The notes under the pieces were generated by a model that was given only the letters and a program-made list of their open reading frames with translations, was not told the origin of the DNA and did no database searches. A stretch of 64,000 bases of DNA, from contig JACVRA010000148.1 in NCBI GenBank assembly GCA_019828545.1, forward strand, positions 1 through 64,000, given 5' to 3'. The stretch's first letter is position 1, and every line of letters begins with the position of its first letter. Position numbers and translations under genes: made by a program. This stretch comes from Paracamarosporium sp. OC-R06-R3. Its lineage: Eukaryota; Ascomycota; Dothideomycetes; Pleosporales; Didymosphaeriaceae. This document shows positions 22,823 through 35,912 of this stretch, in pieces.

Positions 22823-24173
22823 TCAGAAAGGAAATTCTCCTTCTTCAGTCTTCAACGCTCCACTCGCCACCTGTTTCTGATGCATTTCATCCAGATATGG
22901 CAACATAATCCCTTCCCAATGACTCTGTCCTTTGTAATGACTGACTGTGCCGTCCCATGCCCGAATTGCCTCTGCTAGCCTGCCAGGTACATGAGGCTCC
23001 TGTGCAATCACCGTGACGGGTTCGAAGTAGGTGCGGATGGTGAACATGAGGGCGCCAGATTTGGGTAAACGACGGAGTGATTGCCGCTCTGAGCGGAAAT
23101 GGATTTCTTCGATGGTAAGATCTTTGGAGTTTGCGGTGGCCCAAGAAGCGACTTGGTCGACGTTCTTTTCGTCGCCCATGCGGTGAGACCAGTGGAGGCC
23201 ATCGTCGAGTTGGATGAAGAACTTTACACGACTGTTATTGATAATTCAAAATGGCAGCTATGAGCGTTTGCTTACATTGTTCCTAATTACAGGCTGGTCG
23301 GGCGTCATGCGTGCGAAAAAGCGGTTCATGGATTTCATGAGCTTTTCTTGGTAGTGAGGGACGCCAGCTTCGATGTGCAATGTGTCGAGAGACATTCTGA
23401 ACTTCTCCTTCAAGCGCCAAAATCCCGGGAGGCAGACTGCGCCAGCGTCAAGGTGATATTGTCCGTCTGAAATGATGTCAGTCACCAATTTATGATACAT
23501 TGCTTAGGGAGTGCGCAAATACCATCGTTCAGAACCATGAGTGCAATATCATCCTGAATCAGCTTCGCTGACGTAGCCATAGCTTCCTTGGGTGTTGAAG
23601 CTGGGTACGGGAACTCCTCCTTGGTCACTGCATTCCGGAGTATTCCTTCTTTCAGAGAAAACATCTCTGGGAAACGATGGGTGAGGTACTGCGTTAGTTC
23701 CTCGTAGACTTCGAAGCAAGCTAGCCGTGTGATCTCATTGTCAACGTATCCAACATGGGCGTCGATGTCCTTGTCTAGTTGTTTGACCTTGAGGTCATGA
23801 TACCGGGTGAAGTTGGAATCCATTTCAATCCATTCATTCCAGTCCATTTTCCGGATTCCCATAGTGATGAAGTTCTTGCCATGGCGGAACGGGCGGTATA
23901 ATTTTGGTTCTGTGAGTTCAAGTTTGTAACCTTTCGCTGGCTCTGGAAGTGGTGTTCGAAATAGTTCTTTCTCGCCTGGAAAAGAGCGTCAACTACTATT
24001 CAAGTTATGAATATAGAATCTATCGTACCTTTTTCCTTCTCTCCAGGCGTACTAGCCCGTGCCACAGGCTTCTCCGTCTTTCGAGTCCTCGTCAGCAGTG
24101 ACACTGCGAGGAGCAGCACACATGCTGTAAGACCAAGTAATGTCACGGTCGAATTTTGTAGTACTGAATCCAT
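22823..24173 (-). CDS. Haem-dependent oxidative N-demethylase-like protein (DUF3445)
   Basis: The protein belongs to the DUF3445 / HODM alpha-subunit-like family, which includes bacterial haem enzymes that oxidatively demethylate dimethylamine and related N-methyl compounds. Four exons (24173-24029, 23975-23523, 23466-23276, 23221-22823) give 395 residues, with introns of 53-56 bases. A membrane anchor spans about residues 9-28, followed by a basic linker. Family features are [20 protein letters not shown], a [21 protein letters not shown] block, [13 protein letters not shown], and the C-terminal [21 protein letters not shown] chose acceptor TAAAG at 23222 because it restores the conserved NNFFIQ junction. 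The neighbours are a permease, an aldehyde dehydrogenase, a Rid protein and a regulator. Haem binding and substrate are inferred from the family only. Confidence 0.88.
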
Positions 24174-24947
24174 GGTGTAATGACTGACTTGTTAAATTTT
24201 GGTGGACTTGCAGTTGCAGCTGTGAATTATGTCTATTAAATGTTATAAGGCGGAGGTAAGCGAAACATGATAATTGTGCATGATAGATCTGGGGAGATAT
24301 TTTCTACTTGGGTCGCTATCGCCTCATCGTTGGAAAAATAGCGGGCCCAGCGTGGCCCTCAGAATTGCCTCATTGAGCGTAGGTCGAGATGTAGGCTAGA
24401 CCCACTTATGTGTGCCGATCGTGGCCGTCGAACATGCCCGACAAGGAATATTTGTGGTCACAAAGAGTCCATCACTACGGTCCGAACATGTGGAGGTGGC
24501 CCAGGGTTCAGAATGCGGGGATAGTCATGAACCACCGACGTCGGTGATGCAGTGCTGCGTGACAGTTCTCGTTTTGCCTTCTCAAAAGAGTATTCAGAGA
24601 GGCAAAGGCGCTAGTAAGCGCGTAGTCCGCGGAGCGGATGAAGGCCGTTCCACTAAGCTCCACACACGATGGAACGCCCTGATGCCTACTGGCATTGACA
24701 AAAGATAGCCGAGACCCGTTCTGCAGAGAAGACGTAATAGCATTTGCTCGTACAGTTGCATACCTGCAGATACAAGCCTACCCCTCCGGCTTCACGCCAA
24801 GCTCCCGATCCTACTCCGGCTACGCGCTGTGTATTTAGGCCTGCTATCCTATAAACATGAACAATAGACTCTCGCAAATCAAACAACATTTCCCTGACTT
24901 CTCTTTTCCAAACACAACTCGTACACTATCAATCATTCACATCCAAG
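24174..24947. promoter_or_regulatory. Divergent promoter of N-demethylase-like and Rid-family genes
   Basis: HGATAR sites occur at 24268-24273, 24281-24286, 24316-24321, 24703-24708 and 24926-24931. A perfect 14-base palindrome with a CCG-N4-CGG core lies near the middle (24533-24546). The layout parallels the other divergent promoter of this cluster and suggests nitrogen control plus a Zn2Cys6 input. Confidence 0.55.
24533..24546. promoter_or_regulatory. CCG-N4-CGG inverted repeat, candidate Zn2Cys6 site
   Basis: CACCGACGTCGGTG is a perfect palindrome with inverted CCG/CGG triplets, the form bound by many dimeric Zn2Cys6 regulators. It lies about 360 bases from one start codon and 400 from the other, and a Zn2Cys6 gene follows downstream. 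Binding is not shown. Confidence 0.5.
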
Positions 24948-25346
24948 ATGTCTGTCTCTGTCCATAACTACGCCGGTACTGAGGAGAAGTCTAAAGCCTT
25001 CCACTACTCGCAGGCTGTCAAAATTGGAAATGCCGTAAAAACATCCGGCCAAGGCGGGTGGGATGACTCAGGGGAGGTCGTTTCAGATCTAAAGAAGCAA
25101 GTTGAGCTTGCATTCGTCAACGTCGAAAAGGCTCTGCAAGCCGCAGACAAGAGCCTCTCTTGGAAGAACGTATACGCCGTCCGGTCATTCCACATCAACC
25201 TCGACGAAAGCGCAGACTACGTCATCGAGAACTTCCGGAAGTTCACTCCAGACCGAAGGCCAGTGTTCACCTGCGTCGAGATTAGGAAGCTTGGGATTGA
25301 AGGAATGCAGGTGGAGATTGAGGTCGAAGCTCTGATCGAGTCGTAG
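24948..25346 (+). CDS. Rid (YjgF/YER057c/UK114) family protein, non-canonical active site
   Basis: This is a small soluble, probably trimeric protein of 132 residues in one exon. Canonical RidA hydrolyses reactive enamines and imines. The fold is recognisable from TSGQGGWD, an Asn/Ala-rich helix with VEKALQAADKSLSWKNVYAV, and the C-terminal TCVEIRKLGIEGMQVEIEVEAL. In canonical RidA the last motif begins Pro-Ala-Arg-Ser, and that Arg binds the substrate carboxylate. Here the aligned text is Pro-Val-Phe-Thr, so the Arg is replaced by Phe. It therefore belongs to a Rid subgroup whose chemistry is uncertain. It is divergent from the N-demethylase-like gene and tail-to-tail with the Zn2Cys6 regulator, consistent with a role in the same pathway. 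Confidence 0.88.
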   Translation: MSVSVHNYAGTEEKSKAFHYSQAVKIGNAVKTSGQGGWDDSGEVVSDLKKQVELAFVNVEKALQAADKSLSWKNVYAVRSFHINLDESADYVIENFRKFTPDRRPVFTCVEIRKLGIEGMQVEIEVEALIES

Positions 25347-25408
25347 GATCGAGTCGTAGACAATGAATGTTTGAATATTAGATAACTTGAGCGGGGAATA
25401 ATGGACCT

Positions 25409-26806
25409 TCATATGACCAGTGTACATGCTGGAACGTCCTTGAACAGATCGGTCCAGGTGCTAGGGTGGCTAGGAGTCTTCCATATTTGCTCCAGCATTG
25501 TGCGAACGCAGGAGACAGATTCGAACCCTAGATTGTGATAGATGATATCAAGCTTTTCCAAGACGCCTGCCTTGTGCGCTTCGGCAATTGCATGCGCTCC
25601 AGCAACGTAAAGTGGGAAAAGGGCACAATTCTGCACCTTGGTTTTCGTGTCCATCCCTTGTATGCATTCTAGGCAGGCATGAACGTGTTGTTGAACCAGG
25701 AAATGATGATTCGGTATATGGAGGATAGCGCTGTAGAGGTATATCAATCCAGCGTGCTGGAAAGAGCGATTTAGGGATAGCGAAGATGCCGTTACTGCAT
25801 CGAACAAGTCGCATTTTGATTCCTTCGGTGTGTGCTCCTCGGCTGAGTACTCGAGCATTGAATATGATGGCTGTAAGGCTCTTTCGAATGCCTGCACTCT
25901 CTCATTGCAGGGTTCTACTCCTTCTCTTACATCTTGACGATACGCACTCATTTCGGCCATTGTACCGAGTACTGTGGCTAACGATTTCTTTCCCAGTGGA
26001 CTTTCCCACCATACTGAGCCGGGTTCCATTTCAGCCCATATAGTAGCCGGGAAACGGGTTCTTCTGTCTTGCATCATTGCTTCTGTAAGATCAGTTGATG
26101 CAAATTCGGAGAGAAGCATCCTAGTCATCCTATCTGAGGATATGTATGCCGCTTCGAAACCTCCAAGAGCGCTTAGTATAGCTGAAGCCCCCGCTGCGTG
26201 GCAAGGTGTTGATGCGTCGTCGTTCGCGCAGTTTACGTAGCCTTCCAGGAAGTACAGAAGTAGTACCGCGACCAAGAGTGCGGATAATGAGGTTGCTTCA
26301 GTTTGTTCTAGCCCCAACTGGCCCCGAATTACTGTCAGGCAATGTAGTCGTCTGCTATCGAGAGTGTGCTGAGATTGACCCTTCTCCTGAAGTGCGCGGT
26401 GTTCTTCGGCGAATACGCATAGTGCTTGAAGAACAGGTTGAGATCGTAAAGCCAAGGCCACAGGCGGTGGAATCGGTTCATGGACTGTAGAGAATAGCGG
26501 CCATAATCGCCCTTTGAAGTAATCTACTGCTCTCTTTTCGTTTGTCGCCAGAGAAGAATCATTAAAAAGGCTATGAACCGATAGACTTTGTTTTGGTATC
26601 TCGGGTACGCTCTTGCTGGGACGCTTCTTCCATCTGAGCAATAGTTTGTCGTAGCTGCAGTCCTCAGTTCCAGAAGCAACGCAACGGCGACAGGAAGGCT
26701 TTTCGAGATCGCATTTTACGCGCCGTTGTTTACAGGGCCAACATGATCCTTCAACTATTCTTTTGCGCCGCAGGCCATTGTTCCTAGGCGAAAGTGGGGA
26801 GGACAT
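25409..26806 (-). CDS. Zn2Cys6 transcription factor
   Basis: A fungal binuclear-zinc-cluster regulator of 465 residues on one exon. The DNA-binding motif near residues 17-45 reads CWPCKQRRVKCDLEKPSC then CxxC and a further Cys, followed by a basic linker (RWKKRPSK). The rest resembles the fungal-specific transcription factor type 2 domain, with helices such as SLSALLVAVLLLYFLEGYVN and the motif GASAILSALGG. I start at MSSPLSP, since the open frame upstream (to 26941) is Cys-rich and unlike the family. It is the last gene of the 18.2-26.8 kb cluster, tail-to-tail with the Rid gene at a distance of about 60 bases, so it is the natural candidate for pathway-specific regulator. Confidence 0.9.
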   Translation of the reverse strand: MSSPLSPRNNGLRRKRIVEGSCWPCKQRRVKCDLEKPSCRRCVASGTEDCSYDKLLLRWKKRPSKSVPEIPKQSLSVHSLFNDSSLATNEKRAVDYFKGRLWPLFSTVHEPIPPPVALALRSQPVLQALCVFAEEHRALQEKGQSQHTLDSRRLHCLTVIRGQLGLEQTEATSLSALLVAVLLLYFLEGYVNCANDDASTPCHAAGASAILSALGGFEAAYISSDRMTRMLLSEFASTDLTEAMMQDRRTRFPATIWAEMEPGSVWWESPLGKKSLATVLGTMAEMSAYRQDVREGVEPCNERVQAFERALQPSYSMLEYSAEEHTPKESKCDLFDAVTASSLSLNRSFQHAGLIYLYSAILHIPNHHFLVQQHVHACLECIQGMDTKTKVQNCALFPLYVAGAHAIAEAHKAGVLEKLDIIYHNLGFESVSCVRTMLEQIWKTPSHPSTWTDLFKDVPACTLVI

Positions 26807-29800
26807 TTGTGGAGCACGGAGATCGTCTTGTCTTCTTTGTGAACGTGCGCAGCAATGCAAACGTAGCGAGACAACGTGGCTTACACAAAGAATTTCGGCA
26901 TAACAGTCTTCAAAAGGTAAAATGCAGATAAACTGTGACAAAAACCTTCTATGTTGTTGGTAGAGTTCGAAACAGTCGGTGATAAGTGGGTATAAGGGCG
27001 ATGGAAGAAGTCCCCACCTAGATTGAGCATGACCTCGGGTTCGTCAACACGCTAGGCTAGTGCGAATCTAGGGTGGCAATGACTAAGGATAGTGATAAGA
27101 TCCGTCTCGAATGATTATGTGACAAACAGAGACGGCTTACGATTGCGATTCTTGCGGAACCGGCATAAGTGGCCGCACAATGACTTTACTCAAGTTTATC
27201 AGAAGCATAGGGTCAGACTGCTCCCATCGCTCGCTACTAACGTTGAAAATTACCTAGTTCCAAGTTTACTATGACCATTGGAATACTAGGTAAACGACAT
27301 TTTGGGTGGCACGCCATCGGTAACAGATTATTATATATGTATGCTTTCAATTCCATCTTAGTACCTAAAAAGGGGAGAAAAAAGGTCTCCTGGGTAGACT
27401 AAGCAAACTCACGATGAACGATTTCCTGTATATTGGTAGTGTTGTATCAAAAGCTAGGTTACGTATATATCTATGGACTATCAACAACAAGAGGCATGCT
27501 GTATTCGAGAGCTGAGCATCGCATCTAAGAGCAGGTCGAGTGAGTATGTCTATCATCGACACGTTAGTAAGATGTGTTTAAGAACAATTTAAGCAACGAC
27601 TACAGAAAAGTTTTTGGTTACTTCACAACATTACCGCAAGGACTGCTTTGATCTCCTCCATGGCCATCTCAACTCTCAAACTGTCACATCTGTATACATC
27701 CGGCACCAAACACTAACGAAATCAAATATTTTGTACATTCTCTCGGTGTTCTGGTGGAATCAAGTATAAATTAGTCACCGAACAACGACCGGAAGTGCTA
27801 TTATCATATGTAATTCGGGCCACCCTTTGTCGCCCTTGTGGTTCCTGAGTGCATAAGCAAAACACTTCCCTTTATTGTTAAACCTTTTAGCTATAGAAGC
27901 CTCTCATAGTGATACATATACAATATATATTCTCCCTAACATGCGGCCACTCACCTGTAGTGATCCTGGTCATCATATTTCCCGCACCAGACTTAAAAGC
28001 ATAAAAGACAGAGAAACACATTGCTGTTTGCAAGTTCCAGAGCGCTATCAGACCCATGCAATCCTCAAATTGTCTTCCGGATCCATCTGCTACCGGGCTT
28101 TTTTTTTTTTGGTTACTAACTTAGAATCTGCACACAGCAGCAAACACCTGTGTTTCGACTTCTTTTTTAGTCGCAGAGGGAGAGAAGAATAAGTGTCGTG
28201 GCGATGGATATTTATAACCATGCACTGGGGTATTACGATGCTGATTATCAGCTGCTTATCAACCCTTTAGCAAAACATGGTAGGTTGACCGCTTTAGAAC
28301 CATACGAACGTCACAACCTATATGATTAGTTGTAAAAGTTCTGTGTTTTCACAAGGAGCTGCAGGATACACTTCATCAATGGAGACGAGCTTCATTTTCT
28401 GCCCTGCACAAGCACCACATATCTCAGGTAGAGGTCGTTTTCAGTCACCTCAAAAGCATAGCAAAAATGTGAAGAAAACCACTCGCTTTTCGGGTGATAT
28501 GTATACCCACATCTTGTCTAGAGCAACATGTACCATTTGTCATCACCATACGCGGTAATGCTGGTCATCAAGCCAAATTATACTCTAGAGAAAAGCTACG
28601 AAACCAAGAAGCCAAGAAACCAAGTCTTTAGCCTCCTACCAGCATGCTGCGTGAGGCCAGAAATTCCAATCCCTCAGAAACTGCCTCCCCATGTATTTTG
28701 CCATGTATCTTTTTGTCGGTCATACACAGAGTCCACATCACTTAGTTCTTTGTTGCTTAAGTGTCCTGTACAAGTGGCAAAAATTAGTAACGAAGAAGTC
28801 GTAAGCAAGAAGCATATATATCTCACGATCACCTAACATGTCATCTTGCCCATGGTAGAAAAATACCTATCATTTCCATCGTCTTTGAGCCTCAGATCCA
28901 GCGCTCATGAAAGACGAAACACACAAATGCTAAAGTTTTCGTTTTTTATGAGCAATGAACGCACTCCATATAATCGGAGAAGGTAACATTTCCGTGCTCC
29001 GAAACGAAAGGCACATATTATCGATTTGAAATTCTTTTCTAATCTCACACAGACTCCACATTTCACGTCCATCGTCTCCTTTTAGTACCCGGAAAGGGTA
29101 ATGAAGAAGTGTAGCACAACAAAGTCGCATCGAAACGTATTTATATATCTGCACACTGTCCGAAGTATCGTCTGTCTGACTCCTTCCTTACTATGATGCT
29201 CGTCATCACCACCTAACCTCCCACGAATGTCCAGCTCTTAGACTCCTACCAGAAGCGCACACATCATTCTGTAGATCTCTTTGTTGAACGCTCATCGAAG
29301 AAATCTACCCTTGAGTTGGCAGTTCCATACTCCAGTCCAGCCCTGCATCAAGAAGGCTCTCATGCGAAGAAAACGCATAGCTTTAGTGTGGGTTGTGTCG
29401 CTCGCTCCTGCATTACCTTACAGTCCCATCTTGAGTTTTAGCTCCATAACCGTGGGGCGTGTTGTTTTCCTCTGCCATTTTTAGTTGACCCCAAAGTAGC
29501 CATCTGGAAGTGTAGCGGGTAGAAGTGGTACTAAAACACTTTATATACTCGGCCGTTATCCGAAGCAGGCGCATGGGTAATTTCAAAGCTCAAGGATATG
29601 CACTGATGGAGAAGAGTATCATCATATTTCAAATTTTCAAGATAGCTACCATGAAGAACCATACAACCTGAGGTTAAAATCTGAGAGACGAGAATTGAGG
29701 TTGCCTATCACGGGACGATACAGTGGACATTGAGACTTGACTTCACTCAAACTAACGTAGCGTTACAATCACAGACTTCAAAACGAGACAGTCAAAACGC

Positions 29801-30203
29801 AGCTTGAGAGCGGAGAAGCAAGTGACATTGACGTAACCATCTCACATCTCAACTATAATACACTCACTATTCGTCGTTCCCATCTGCTCCTCCAATATTA
29901 TCTTCGCGCAATCATGATGGTTCTGGTACACTTCTTCAGATCCCGCCGTTCAAGGTATATTCCCACTCATACAGATCGCTCCAATAAAAGCTAGTAGGGA
30001 GTAGTAAAACAAGATGCTGTCAAAGAGAAGAGAAGAGAAGAGGAAACTCGCCCCAGGTATAGGTACAAGAAAAAGTACAAGAGCAAAAGTACACACGTCT
30101 AAAGACCCAATTCATCCCAGACCGTAATGCAAGACGCCTGCTTTTTTGCCGTGGAAGATGACCGAAATATGAAACAAAACAAGGTTACAGTAAGTCGAAG
30201 CGC
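26807..30203. other. AT-rich gene-poor gap of 3.4 kb
   Basis: The right part is the 3' flank of the mitochondrial Hsp70 gene and the left part the upstream region of the Zn2Cys6 gene. Between them I find no domain-bearing frame; the largest (27875-28192 and 28528-28836, plus strand) are about 100 codons without family features. A poly-T run lies near 28090-28101. No terminal repeats, tRNA or recognisable transposon remnant was seen. Confidence 0.5.
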
Positions 30204-32329
<2,126 letters not shown>

Positions 32330-32986
32330 GATGTGGATGTGCGGGTGTGTGTTGCGGAAGGAAGGCGCAAACAACAAGAAACAGATGGAGAAGGAGAATT
32401 GATGGGATGGAGGATGTTTATATGATGGCAAGATGGAGAGGAGCTTTGACAGGAGAAGATTTAGTCGTCGAATTAGAAATTTCGAGAAGGGAAAGCGGTC
32501 TTGGCACTGCCGAGGTCGCGTCTGTGCACGTCCAGGAGGCGGATGCGCACCCGAGTGAGGCTGTCGCCGGCTGCGGATGCGACTGAAGAGCGGGTGTCGA
32601 CCCTCTGGATGGCTTGCGTCGCACTGCAGTCGAGCTGGCCTGGCGCAGTGAAGCGTCACCGCTCTTGGCGCCTTGTATGAGGCTCACGTGTCAAGCTCCC
32701 TTCCAACGCTGTGGGGAAAGCTCCGCGCCGCCGTGGTGCCGCAGCAATGTTGAGCATGCTGTCTGTGAATTGTGCCACGCAGCCTCCAGCCAGTCCTGCA
32801 AACCAACCCATCCTCCTACCGTCTATAAAACCTACCCTCCTCGTACTTTCCTTGCCTTTCCAGTGAACCCGTTGAACCCGTCTGCGTCTGTTGTTGCTTG
32901 CCCGCAGCTGACATCATCGCAGTTTGTCGCATAACCGCCTTGTCCGTTGGGCCCTCATGCTGCCGCCATCCACCTGCGCCTGAAGC
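32330..32986. promoter_or_regulatory. Divergent promoter of mtHsp70 and the DUF2415 gene
   Basis: The region holds a heat-shock element (32476-32488) and a TATAAA on the minus strand (32417-32422) about 90 bases from the Hsp70 ATG. A TATAAA on the plus strand (32824-32829) serves the downstream gene. Nothing else is recognised. Confidence 0.6.
32476..32488. promoter_or_regulatory. Perfect three-unit heat-shock element
   Basis: GAAATTTCGAGAA reads as three alternating units, GAA-N2-TTC-N2-GAA, the minimal consensus for Hsf1 trimers. It lies about 147 bases upstream of the mtHsp70 start codon and 54 bases upstream of its TATA box. Confidence 0.75.
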
Positions 32987-35260
32987 ATGGCGGTTGATGA
33001 CTTCTTGTGCGTCCCCTGCCTCCAGAGCTGCCTGCAAGATGCTGACTTGGCCAGGAGTCGAGACACCGACACCTTTGTGCTGCCTCCCAGATCCTTCTAC
33101 CCGCTCAAGATTCCCATAGCGTGAGTCTCTTCGCGCCAACTCCGCTGCGACAACTCTGATGCACACAGCCATTACCAACTACGCCACTTCATTAGCTCCC
33201 CAGAGCCGAACCTCATATATTACGCCAGCAATCGCGACGACCCGACCGGCCGCGATGTGGGTTCCGACGTCTACTGTCTGAATGCAACCACGCATACGCA
33301 AACCAAGATAGCGGAGCTTGACTGGGAAGCCCGTTGCACAACCGCAGGCCATGGATATGTCTGCGTGGGCGGCGCTGACGATGGCCACTTTGCGGCCATC
33401 AAGGTGAAAGGCTTTCCCCCAGCCAACTCGGCCCATGTCGATGCGCTGCTGCCGCTGGATTTCACCAGCCATGCTACCCTCCCTCGCCCGGTAGGCCTGG
33501 GCTCACTCGAACGACCGGACTACCAGAAAATTGGAGATGATATCGTGAACTCGATCTCAATACACAAGATCCCTGCGGATGGGGACACGGAGGAGGATAT
33601 TGTGGCAGTCCTCACCAACAACGACAAGACAGTGCGCATCTACTCGCTTACACGAAAACAAGAGGTGGCGGTCTTGGACTTTCCCTTTCCTATGAATCAC
33701 GCGACCATATCGCCGGATGGACAACACTTGGTAGCTGTGGGTGACATGCACAACGGATATTTCTTCGAACGGAGTCAGAACAAAAAGGCCAATATCGCGA
33801 GGAACCTGGAGGGACGAGTGGAGTCGACTCCACCGCGCTGGAAACTGCTACAAGAGATTTGCCTGTACGTGCCAACAGGCTCGCACATAGAGGGCTACTT
33901 CACGACAGCATGGTCGCCGTCAGGTCGCCTATGTGCCGTTGGATCAGAATGCGGCTACATTTCAATCTTCGATATGGAACTTCTCAAAAGGGGCGAAGAG
34001 GGGGAGGATGTCCTTGTGAAGCTCATTAGCTCTACTCGTCCTGATATTACCTACGGCGCAGGTGCAGTGAGAACTATGCTGTTTTCTCCGGCACCCTGGG
34101 ATTTTTTGATATGGAGTGAAGATCAAGCGAGAGTCTGTATAGCAGACCTCCGTTCTGGCCTCAAAGTAAAGCAAGTACTCACTCTGGATCCAAAAGACGA
34201 AGACACGGAGAGGATAGAGATTGCAAACTTTGAGGTGGAAGAGTTGAGTGATTTGCGGCGAGAGGAAGACTTCATCCGAACATACCGCCACACACTCAAC
34301 GCAGACGGAACAGGCGCGGCCGCCAACCTTGCGAACGATTACATTGACTCAGCGGAACGCAGAAGACTTCATCGTCAACTTGGAGTTGTTGAATCAGATA
34401 ATGATCTGTATACTCTCACCGCGCATGAGAGACAGGTTCTTCAGTCATTACGACCGGTTAGGCAGCGGCGTGAAGCGCTCGAGCAAGGAATCACCCCTCG
34501 AAGTATCAACTATATCACCTCTACCATCAACGAGGGTCTGAGGTACGCATACTAGTATCAAGATCGCTTGTTCGCCTAAAACTAACAAACTGATAGGGAC
34601 CCAGCAGAAGCCCAAGCACGCAATGCCGCTCGCATGGAAATCGCTGACACTTTTACGGAATTTGTCTCGGAAATCACTCGTCGATCTAACCAGAGATCGG
34701 AACGCGCTGCACCACACCGCCGGGCATCTCTAGTTCTACGGGACTTGACAGCCGAACCGCATTCAGCGCTTGAACCCACTTCCGATACCTCGACCAATCC
34801 AAGAGGAAACATTACAGATGGCGCTACAACAAGGTCACCAAATCCCATCACCGCGCAGATTCGCCGTGACAACAACGAATTGATCGCATCCACCGACGAA
34901 GCATGGCGGACCATTGAGGAAGCACTGGCGCGCAACGCACGTGCTACAGATAGCGGGCGTGCTTCTGCAGCACCAGAACTGCGTAACGAACTTCGACGGT
35001 TACGACAGCTCACGCAGATGCGGGAGCGCCTCCGGGTTGCCCGCGAAACCCAAGTGCCACTTGAGACATATAGTCTCGGAGGCATAGGGTACCGCCGTGC
35101 CAGCCGCAACATGCACGACCCCGCCCTAGGATTACGGACTGCAGGCCTCGCAATGAGCCCAGACGGGCGCACGCTCTACTGTGGCACGGAGGAGGGCATA
35201 TTCGAGTTCCACATGAACCTACATCAGCGAAAGGGGTTCCCGGCCATCCAGCCCCGATAA
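32987..35260 (+). CDS. DUF2415/WD40-like beta-propeller protein
   Basis: Three exons (32987-33120, 33169-34542, 34597-35260) with introns of 48 and 54 bases give 723 residues. The N-terminal part contains HYQLRHFISSPEPNLIYYAS and CTTAGHGYVCVGGADDGHFA, then propeller-like blades such as VAVLTNNDKTVRIYSL, HATISPDGQHLVAVGD and TTAWSPSGRLCAVGSECGY. A short acidic DUF2415-like motif follows (PWDFLIWSEDQARVCIADLR). The third exon is Arg/Ala-rich and probably helical, and it closes with a final blade (GLAMSPDGRTLYCGTEEGIF). Fungal relatives are large conserved WD-type proteins; yeast Gid11, a GID ubiquitin-ligase substrate receptor, may be a distant relative, but I cannot confirm this from sequence. 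Function is left open. Confidence 0.8.
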
Positions 35261-35912
35261 GATGGTTTTATTCTAATGCCCTGAGAGGTACTTTTATTTG
35301 GACGAAGCGTTTCCTTGTGTAGTATATGTGTCGCTGGGTCATTCTGGATCATGCTCAATTTACGGGCATGACGGCAGTTGCGCAGAGGGGTTTCTCGGGC
35401 ATGGCTTGCGAGCATCGGCGTTGGATCCGGTTGGAGTAAAGTTTGCAGTATGCTCTTGGTAACGGTGTTGGAACGGTGCGCAGTTTGAATACCCGCTGCC
35501 TTTGTATAATTGACCTACAAAGCACATTTTTACCAGATTTCGACTGGCTGTGCAGAGGTGGATGTCCAGCGGATAGCGATGGTCATTGTGTTTGATCTGG
35601 GGTAAAGGGCGCGCGGGCCGATGGTCGGAAGGCTGAGAACCGAGCCAGTGGCGGGCTTTGTCGATGGCGCAATAGCAGCGGTGACTCCCCACGTCAGACC
35701 AGAAGTACCTTGCAGCATCGCTCTCGCTTTCTCCTCGTCCTATTTATCTGCTCTTCGCAACACTCGTCTTGCTGCGTCTTTGCTTGCAGCAATCCATAAC
35801 TTCGACAGCGACGTTCATTCAATTCGATCCAATATCCAAGAAGTCTTTGCCACCCCACACTCGACAGAATCGCCAATCGCAAACACCCCCCGCGAGGCAC
35901 ATCACCGCCGCC
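35261..35912. other. Gene-free interval upstream of cystathionine beta-lyase
   Basis: This is the 3' flank of the WD-type gene and the promoter of the lyase. Pyrimidine-rich text precedes the start codon. I see no other gene. Confidence 0.6.
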
